Source: Actinomycetota bacterium (GTDB lineage: Bacteria > Actinomycetota > Aquicultoria > SURF-47). From it: a stretch of DNA of 64,000 nt. The translations under genes were made by a program, and so were the position numbers. Within the stretch, counting starts at the first letter, position 1; the number at the start of each line of letters is the position of its first letter. The stretch lies in NCBI GenBank assembly GCA_003599235.1, contig QZJE01000014.1, positions 186,001 to 250,000 of the forward strand, read 5' to 3'. Positions 57,927 through 64,000 of this stretch are shown here, in pieces. Under the pieces are notes generated by a model. That model made no database searches, had not been told where the DNA came from, and worked only from the letters and a program-made list of their open reading frames with translations.

Positions 57927-58880
57927 TTATTTTTTACTAACGCTAATTTTTAAATTAGGCGACCTTGCTGGATTTAAAAGATTATCGGATGCAAATACAG
58001 CTTTATAGATAGTTGTTTTTCTAAGCCTGAGTTTTTTCTTAAAATGGCCGGCTTTAGTAGTTCTTAGAATAGCAATTGTTCTCCAAACCATTTTCTTGCT
58101 CATTTTAATTTTGCCTTTTACCTTTCTCCTTATTTTTTGGAGCACTCTGGCTTGCAGTTTGATTTTTTTTCCACCCAATGCTCTGCCGCCTGAGCTTTTG
58201 AGGACTCCGTGCAGGGTAGCTTTTCGCCCGGCTTTAATAGTCCTTGGTTTGGCCCTAAGGGACAAGACAGTACATATTTTTTGCGGTATTGGCGCTGGTG
58301 ATTGGTCTTCTAAATCTTCGGTATCATCTGTTTCTAAATCGGGCTCTGTTTCCCCGGGTTCCGGTTCTTGTCCAGGGTCAATTTCGGGGTCGTCTTCTAT
58401 GAACAAATACCTGTAGGGAATGTATTCGTGTATCGGATTTGGATAATTTAGTAAAGCTCGGTTAGCTCCGTCTCCGGCATAGGTTTCTTGAAGGCCCCAG
58501 TATTGGGTATGCTCAGCATTGGCCCAATCTTCAAACAAAATAGCGTGATAATCAAAATCTAATAAAAGATCCCCTGGCTTAAGCTGGCTAATAGCTATTT
58601 CCTTGGTAATCCAAGGCTCTTCTAGGTCAAAAGTAGTTAAATAACGTCCATTGCCTGCTGGATCTATAACATGCCAAGCCATCGATATATAATTAGAGCA
58701 ATCTCTGGTATAGAAGTGAGCTCCCTCAACATCTCTTTCTTCGGAAAATAAATCATAGGGTACATCACGATTAATCCAGTCATAGGCCCTAGCGATGACC
58801 TCTGAGCGCTTAATAGCATATGCCGACGGAGCAATCGTTAAGAAGATTATGAAGCATGCAATAATAATTTTTTTTCTCAT
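57927..58880 (-). CDS. Secreted amidase/peptidase-like protein with basic Ig-like C-terminus
   Basis: Signal peptide; YTRDCSNYISMAWHV, LKPGDLLLDFDYHAILFEDW NlpC/CHAP-like motifs. Confidence 0.7.
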   Translation of the reverse strand: MRKKIIIACFIIFLTIAPSAYAIKRSEVIARAYDWINRDVPYDLFSEERDVEGAHFYTRDCSNYISMAWHVIDPAGNGRYLTTFDLEEPWITKEIAISQLKPGDLLLDFDYHAILFEDWANAEHTQYWGLQETYAGDGANRALLNYPNPIHEYIPYRYLFIEDDPEIDPGQEPEPGETEPDLETDDTEDLEDQSPAPIPQKICTVLSLRAKPRTIKAGRKATLHGVLKSSGGRALGGKKIKLQARVLQKIRRKVKGKIKMSKKMVWRTIAILRTTKAGHFKKKLRLRKTTIYKAVFASDNLLNPARSPNLKISVSKK

Positions 58881-59196
58881 TTTGCTTGTTCTACCCATTC
58901 CTATTTTTTATTTAACCTTAAAAGTAGTTCGAGGGGAAATATTACCAGCCCTCTCTTGGCTTAAAGTAATTGGAAAGCATTCCGGCTATAAAGGGGATAC
59001 CTAAGTATGTAAAACACTTTGGACGATTTGGCCAATGCTAATATCGACTACAGAGCTCTCTAAGCCCAGATAAGGAGGCAAAATAGTAATAAAAAGGTAA
59101 GCATAAAAACCGTAAAAAAGCACCTAAAAGAAACTATTTAAAGCTACTAGGCTGGCAGCGCATTCCCGGTCTTAGCCGGCCAGCAAGGTCCTCTTT

Positions 59197-60024
59197 TTAA
59201 AGGCAGGGCTTTATAGCCTCAATAGTTGCCGACAAAACGTAATCTCCAACGTTAATTTTGGAATCCCAGGAATTAACCAGCTTTTTGCTTTCTTCTTTGG
59301 GAGCTACTTTTATATTAATAAATCCGGCATTTGTTAGCATTTCTTTGATCTCTGCTGCGGTGGCTGCCCCAGAGGCACACTTAGAAAGAAGCTCGAGATC
59401 GTCTTTAATCTCTTGTGGCAAGTCGGTTATGGCAACCACATCTGAAATACTGATACGGCCACCGGGCTTTAAGACACGAAAGGCCTCCAAATAAACCTGC
59501 GGCTTGTTGGGCGATAAGTTAATCACACAATTAGACAAGATAACATCGACATGATTATCAGCAACTGGCAAGTTCTCGATTTCTCCTAGACGAAACTCAA
59601 CATTATCATGGCCTGACTTTTTTGTATTCATCCGTGCCTTATAAATCATCTCCGGGGTCATATCAATACCTATGACTTTACCGGATTTGCCAACTTTGCG
59701 GGCTGCCAGAAAACAATCAAAACCTCCTCCGCTGCCAAGATCCAGGACAATCTCGCCACCTTTTAAAGCAGCTATTGCGTGAGGATTACCGCAACCTAGC
59801 CCCATATTAGCGCCGGTCGGAATATCTTTGAGGTCATCTACTGAGTAGCCAAGTTCAACAGATAGCTTTTCTAGATCGACTTCTGTTTGCTTGCAAGTAG
59901 CGTCCGGACTACAACAAGACGATGTTTCTTGCTTGGCTATTTCGGCATAGCGCTTGCGAACGCCATCTCTTTTTTCGTTAGCACCAAGTTTGCCCATAAT
60001 TATTTTCCTTTCATTGTCCGCCAA
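59197..60024 (-). CDS. arsM: Arsenite S-adenosylmethionine methyltransferase
   Basis: GANMGLGCGNPHAIAALKGGEIVLDLGSGGGFDCFLAARKVG; VLSNCVINLSPNK; conserved Cys set. Confidence 0.92.
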   Translation of the reverse strand: MADNERKIIMGKLGANEKRDGVRKRYAEIAKQETSSCCSPDATCKQTEVDLEKLSVELGYSVDDLKDIPTGANMGLGCGNPHAIAALKGGEIVLDLGSGGGFDCFLAARKVGKSGKVIGIDMTPEMIYKARMNTKKSGHDNVEFRLGEIENLPVADNHVDVILSNCVINLSPNKPQVYLEAFRVLKPGGRISISDVVAITDLPQEIKDDLELLSKCASGAATAAEIKEMLTNAGFINIKVAPKEESKKLVNSWDSKINVGDYVLSATIEAIKPCL

Positions 60025-60349
60025 TCATCTGTTGGCTCCGCTTGCTTTTAACCATCTCTAAATATTGAACGTTAAATTGACTTATCTTTTCTTCATTGCG
60101 CTTATAAAACATCCACTTGCCTTCTTTCCTAGAGTGCAGCAACTCTGCCTTCTTTAAGGTTTTTAAATGATGAGAAATAAGATTTTGAGGCAAATCCAAA
60201 GGTTCGTATATATGACAAACACAACGCTCCCCGTCTTTTAACAAGCATAATATTTTTAGCCGGTTTTCATCTGAGATTATTTTGAGATAATCAGCCAATT
60301 CTTTTATTTTCCTTAAGCCCTTGGCTGTGTCACAGAAACATTTAGCCAT
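60011..60349 (-). CDS. arsR: ArsR-family regulator
   Basis: ENRLKILCLLKDGERCVCHIYEPLDLPQNLISHHLKTLKKAELLHSRKEGKWMFY; CVC metal motif. Confidence 0.92.
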   Translation of the reverse strand: MAKCFCDTAKGLRKIKELADYLKIISDENRLKILCLLKDGERCVCHIYEPLDLPQNLISHHLKTLKKAELLHSRKEGKWMFYKRNEEKISQFNVQYLEMVKSKRSQQMIGGQ

Positions 60350-60371
60350 ATATCAATCACTATTGATATAT
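60348..60371. promoter_or_regulatory. ArsR operator ATATATCAAT-CACT-ATTGATATAT
   Basis: Perfect 10-bp inverted repeat overlapping arsR start codon. Confidence 0.82.
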
Positions 60372-60420
60372 TACATTAATGTCATCTTTTATGCAATTGG
60401 ACAGGCATCTCTATGGGGTG

Positions 60421-61668
60421 TTAAAAATCGTCTCTTATTTGCTGAAGCTCTTCAAGGGTTAACCAGTCATTTCTACCATGATGAAATATCCGCTGAGTTA
60501 GATAAATGCCTCTTTTTTCGCTGCTGATAATCGTTCCTAAAAAACAAACAAGGGCTGCATAAGGCAAAATCTCAATGCCAAATAGCTCAGCAGCTAAAAC
60601 CGAAAGCGCGAGAGGAGTGTTGGCAGCAGCACTAAACAAAGCGCAAAGCCCAAGGGCTCCGCAAAATTGAGGACTCAGCCTCAAGGCTTTTCCGGCAACA
60701 TTGCCCAGAGTAGCTCCCATAAAAAACAAAGGGGTTACTTCGCCACCAACAAATCCTGATCCTAAGACCACCGAGGTAAAAGCCAGTTTGAGCAGAAAAG
60801 TATTCCAGGCAATATTTGTGCTCGATACGGCTTTAGCTATAATAGTGCTGCCTAGACCAAGATAAATGCCATTGCCTACTGCCAAATAAAGTAAGACAGT
60901 CGCCAGCCCTCCCAAAGTCATTTTTACAGCATGGCTCTTTAAGTGCTTTGCTAGGTGTTTCTTAATACAATGAATAACTTCAATAAAAACAATACAAAAT
61001 GCTCCGATGACTAGGCTTAAGGCTAGTAGCTTAAGTATCAGCAGAATTGATACGAATGGTATTTTAGGTGCCGAAAAATGAGCATGTTTAATAAACAGCC
61101 TAGTTACATAGTTGCCTATAAAAGCAGCCGGCAAAACAGCCGGTAGAGCCCTCAATTGGTTTTTTCGCTGGTGGCTAACTTCCAGAGCAAAAATTGTGGC
61201 GGCAAGGGGAGCACCAAAAGCAGCAGCAAAACCACCGGCTACTCCGCCCATCATGAGAATATGGCGATAATCTTTCCCAAGCTTAGTTACCTGAGAGGTA
61301 GCTTGAGCTACAACTGCTCCTATCTGCACAGCAGCACCTTCTCTGCCAACGCTCGCCCCGAATAAGTGAGAAATGGTGGTGGCTATAAAAACCATGGGGG
61401 CCATCCTTCTGGGCAGGGGCTGGCTATGATCTTGAATGGCGCTTAAAACTAGGTTATTGCCTTTGATAGCAAGCTCACCCCACTTGTCATAAACAAGACC
61501 CATAGCCAAACCAGCCAGAGGCAGCGCAAAAACTATAGAGCTATTATCAACTCTAATATCGGTTACTCTTTCCAAGCAGAAGAGAAAGAAGGCAATTATT
61601 AAGCCACAGAGGGCGCCAATTATAGCGCCTAGGATTATCTGGATAACTACTTTCTTCAAAAAGGGCAT
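60421..61668 (-). CDS. CLC-family antiporter, fluoride (CLC-F)-like
   Basis: AIKGNNLVLSAIQD...RMAPMVFIATTISHLFGASVGREGAAVQIG; start placed at MPFLKK (61668), not track start 61707. Confidence 0.85.
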   Translation of the reverse strand: MPFLKKVVIQIILGAIIGALCGLIIAFFLFCLERVTDIRVDNSSIVFALPLAGLAMGLVYDKWGELAIKGNNLVLSAIQDHSQPLPRRMAPMVFIATTISHLFGASVGREGAAVQIGAVVAQATSQVTKLGKDYRHILMMGGVAGGFAAAFGAPLAATIFALEVSHQRKNQLRALPAVLPAAFIGNYVTRLFIKHAHFSAPKIPFVSILLILKLLALSLVIGAFCIVFIEVIHCIKKHLAKHLKSHAVKMTLGGLATVLLYLAVGNGIYLGLGSTIIAKAVSSTNIAWNTFLLKLAFTSVVLGSGFVGGEVTPLFFMGATLGNVAGKALRLSPQFCGALGLCALFSAAANTPLALSVLAAELFGIEILPYAALVCFLGTIISSEKRGIYLTQRIFHHGRNDWLTLEELQQIRDDF

Positions 61669-61691
61669 ATGACTCCTGTAAAAGATTTTTC

Positions 61692-61742
61692 TAGTAGGAG
61701 TCATCACCTGGGCTAGGATTTAAAGGCGAACTCCATCGCCAA
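61692..61742 (-). promoter_or_regulatory. Fluoride (crcB) riboswitch
   Basis: Minus strand TTGGCGATGGAGTTCGCCTTTAAATCCTAGCCCAGGTGATGACTCCTACTAG matches GGCGATGGNGTTCGCC...GATGACTCCTAC consensus. Confidence 0.92.
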
Positions 61743-61746
61743 TAGT

Positions 61747-61776
61747 ATATTACCTAAGCACCTGGTAAAATGTCAA
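61747..61776 (-). promoter_or_regulatory. Promoter TTGACA-N18-TAATAT for fluoride riboswitch transcript
   Basis: Minus-strand consensus -35 and good -10 immediately upstream of aptamer. Confidence 0.75.
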
Positions 61777-61871
61777 GTTATGACAAGGCCTGCCAAGCGT
61801 AGCCCTGGTTTATCAGAGCGAAGTTTGGCTGAGCACCCCGGTCCGGAACCATTCTAACAAAAATGGGACAA

Positions 61872-61900
61872 ATGAGACACTATAAAAAAAGGTGTCTCAT
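61872..61900. repeat. Inverted repeat ATGAGACAC-N11-GTGTCTCAT
   Basis: 9-bp perfect arms. Confidence 0.85.
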
Positions 61901-62025
61901 AAAAGTTACTAAGCACTTATGAGCTTGTGAAATCCCGGGCGTATTTGTTGTAATGTTAATTAATCCTATACAATAAACTAGACAATAACTATACGATTTG
62001 CTAAGATTTGTTTGGAGGATAATTA

Positions 62026-63033
62026 ATGTTCGAGCCAAAATATCTAATTACGGATTACTTTCTTTCTGCTATTGAGCAAATAACTGCTCTTCAAACCGAG
62101 TTTAAAAAAAATCGTGTTAGGTTACCATCATTGCTTAAATTGCAAAAAGAAGCGTTTAACAAAAATGTTCATTCGTCAACATTAATTGAAGGGAATCAGC
62201 TTTCACTTAATCAGGTTTCAGCATTAAATGATAATAATGAAGTTCGAGCTGATGGCAATCAAAAACTTGAAGTAACAAATTATATTCAAGCACTTAGATG
62301 GGTTACCAACCATGCTGCTAAAGAAATAAATGAGCAGGATCTTTTGCGGTTGCATAAGTTAATTACCCAGGGATTGATAGACAAAAATAAGTGTGGAAAG
62401 TATAGAAAAGTTCGAAACTATGTTGTTGATGGAAGAGGGATTGTAGTTTATCGACCCCCCGATGCTTCGAAAGTGTCTGAATTAATGCAAGAATTATTTG
62501 AATGGACGGCCCGAGAGAAAGAAACAAACGCAATTATTGCTAGTGCTATTTTTCATCATCAGATTGTTACCATTCATCCTTTTACTGATGGAAACGGTCG
62601 AATTGCAAGAATTGCTTCCCTTTGGCTTTTGTACCAAAAGCATTATGACCCCCTGCACATAATTGCCTTAGATAAATACTTTGCCGATGATCTTCAGAAA
62701 TATTATTTAAAAATACAGCAAGCCAGAGATCTTGATTACGATTTCACCTATTGGCTGGATTATGTTGCCCGGGGCGTTTTAGAAACCATGGAAGATGTTA
62801 GGAGGAGATTGTATCGGTTAGCAGTATCACCCCAAAAAGATATTTCCCTTTCTGTCAAACAAGAAGAATTAATTAATTTTGTTAGACAAAACGCTGGGTG
62901 CGGATCAAAAAGTATTAGCAATTCATTAAAAATAAATAGGGCAAGAGTGAATCAATTAATATCTCCGTTGATTAAGGCTGGAATCATTAAAGCCAGAGGA
63001 AAAGCTAGAGCAACCAAATATTTTATTGAATAG
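62026..63033 (+). CDS. Fic-domain protein with C-terminal winged helix
   Basis: HPFTDGNGRIAR active-site motif; SSTLIEGNQLS inhibitory-helix-like motif. Confidence 0.93.
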   Translation: MFEPKYLITDYFLSAIEQITALQTEFKKNRVRLPSLLKLQKEAFNKNVHSSTLIEGNQLSLNQVSALNDNNEVRADGNQKLEVTNYIQALRWVTNHAAKEINEQDLLRLHKLITQGLIDKNKCGKYRKVRNYVVDGRGIVVYRPPDASKVSELMQELFEWTAREKETNAIIASAIFHHQIVTIHPFTDGNGRIARIASLWLLYQKHYDPLHIIALDKYFADDLQKYYLKIQQARDLDYDFTYWLDYVARGVLETMEDVRRRLYRLAVSPQKDISLSVKQEELINFVRQNAGCGSKSISNSLKINRARVNQLISPLIKAGIIKARGKARATKYFIE

Positions 63034-63062
63034 GCGCTTTCTTTTATAGTTTGGCTCGAATC

Positions 63063-63485
63063 TCACTTCTTATTGCTTATTTTTTTGCCTAGCAATGTGC
63101 CAACAAAATAACAGACAGTCAATAGAGCTGCAATAATTAGCGGCGTGGAAAAAGAAATTAGGGCATCAGGAAACCTGGACCAACTATCGAGCACATATCC
63201 TCCAGCTACAACATAGTTATATTCAATTACATCGCTAATTAAAATAATTACAATCACTGATGCAAGAGAATAGAAAAAGACCTTCTTGGTGCCCCTTTGC
63301 CAAATAAAGCCATAGATAACAAAAAGGAGGAATGGTATTAAATTTAAAGCAAGTCCAATAATCCAGTATTTGTATCCCCAAAGGTTTATGCCTTTTGGCA
63401 CCAAGATAAGGCTTAAAGCCTCGGGTAGCCAAAAAATAATAAATGTTAAGGATACAACGTAACCTTTGGCTCTAAAGTTTTTCAT
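63063..63485 (-). CDS. Integral membrane protein
   Basis: Four hydrophobic segments. Confidence 0.6.
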   Translation of the reverse strand: MKNFRAKGYVVSLTFIIFWLPEALSLILVPKGINLWGYKYWIIGLALNLIPFLLFVIYGFIWQRGTKKVFFYSLASVIVIILISDVIEYNYVVAGGYVLDSWSRFPDALISFSTPLIIAALLTVCYFVGTLLGKKISNKK

Positions 63486-63657
63486 AGTGAAACTTTACTA
63501 CATATTTGGAAGGAAAGTTTCTGTCAGTGTGAACCTATTTATTTAATAAACCTTTTATTTCTAAATGCTTGCGTCCCCTTCCTGATGCTAGATTCTGGCG
63601 AAAGATTTTCCCCAGAATAAATATACGCCCCTTTAGGCTCTCACTCTGGCTCTAGAG

Positions 63658-63694
63658 AAATGAAAAAGGCCCCCCTAAGAGAGCCTTTTCATTT
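63658..63694 (-). terminator. Terminator-like hairpin downstream of tRNA-Gln
   Basis: AAATGAAAAAGGC...GCCTTTTCATTT. Confidence 0.6.
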
Positions 63695-63696
63695 AG

Positions 63697-63767
63697 CTGG
63701 GGCGCCAGGGATCGAACCTGGGATTCCGGGACCAAAACCCGGTGCCTTACCGCTTGGCCACGCCCCA
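63697..63767 (-). tRNA. tRNA-Gln (TTG)
   Basis: Reverse-complement cloverleaf, anticodon TTG in GTTTTGGTC. Confidence 0.92.
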
Positions 63768-63874
63768 CTATTAGTTGTTAGCTATTAGCTGTTAGCTATT
63801 AGTCCTGACTGGATAAACTGCCCTAAACTGAATAAATAGTTTAACTTTTTAAGGGAAACCTTTCAAGAACCCAT

Positions 63875-64000
63875 CTATTCACTAGCGGCGACAACACTAA
63901 TTTCTACATTGGCATCTTTGGGCAGGCGAGCAACTTGGACTGTTTCTCGAGCAGGGTGTTCGGACTTAAAGTACAGTTCAAAGACCTGGTTGACTTCCTC
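63875..64000 (-). CDS. RidA-family protein (C-terminal part, runs off window)
   Basis: ...[41 protein letters not shown] on minus strand. Confidence 0.85.
   Translation of the reverse strand, partial: EEVNQVFELYFKSEHPARETVQVARLPKDANVEISVVAASE

Noticed and set aside
58795-59004. Hydrophobic 69-aa plus-strand ORF
   Set aside because: Overlaps the signal peptide of the minus-strand amidase-like gene; no clear RBS or conservation evidence

Overview
A 64-kb chromosomal window carrying the replication-origin neighbourhood of a bacterium. The lineage cannot be fixed from sequence alone; the gene content would fit a deep-branching actinobacterial or Firmicute-like Gram-positive. The core runs purH - aminotransferase V - parB - parA - rsmG - mnmG - mini-mnmG - mnmE - jag - yidC - yidD - rnpA - rpmH // oriC // HATPase+wHTH gene - dnaA - dnaN - recF - dciA - gyrB - gyrA - archease - rtcB. 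Accessory content includes: (i) a ~9.0-kb integrated element (9825-18901) bounded by a 55-bp exact repeat of the 5' part of tRNA-Glu. It encodes a tyrosine integrase, XRE and CGNR-like regulators, a RepA-type ATPase, an HGGxxTP (small-terminase-like) protein, a DNA methyltransferase fused to an Mrr-like nuclease domain, and an uncharacterised overlapping gene pair. (ii) Two riboswitches I recognise by sequence: an M-box upstream of a MgtE_N/CBS - NRAMP-like pair, and a fluoride (crcB) riboswitch upstream of a CLC-F-like antiporter. (iii) A Cys/Met-rich metal-handling-like locus at the left edge, with an HgcC-like AbrB protein and a 21-aa Cys-rich ORF. The most notable observations are two 48-bp CTAG-centred interrupted palindromes inserted in frame at both ends of the element's RepA-like gene, the reconstitution of tRNA-Glu from its 5' side, DnaA-trio-like repeats beside DnaA boxes in the dnaA-dnaN gap, an ATPase/wHTH gene overlapping the dnaA start, a compact second GidA-like gene, and several word-like intergenic repeat families. 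Nothing here was checked against a database; all family names are from pattern recognition.
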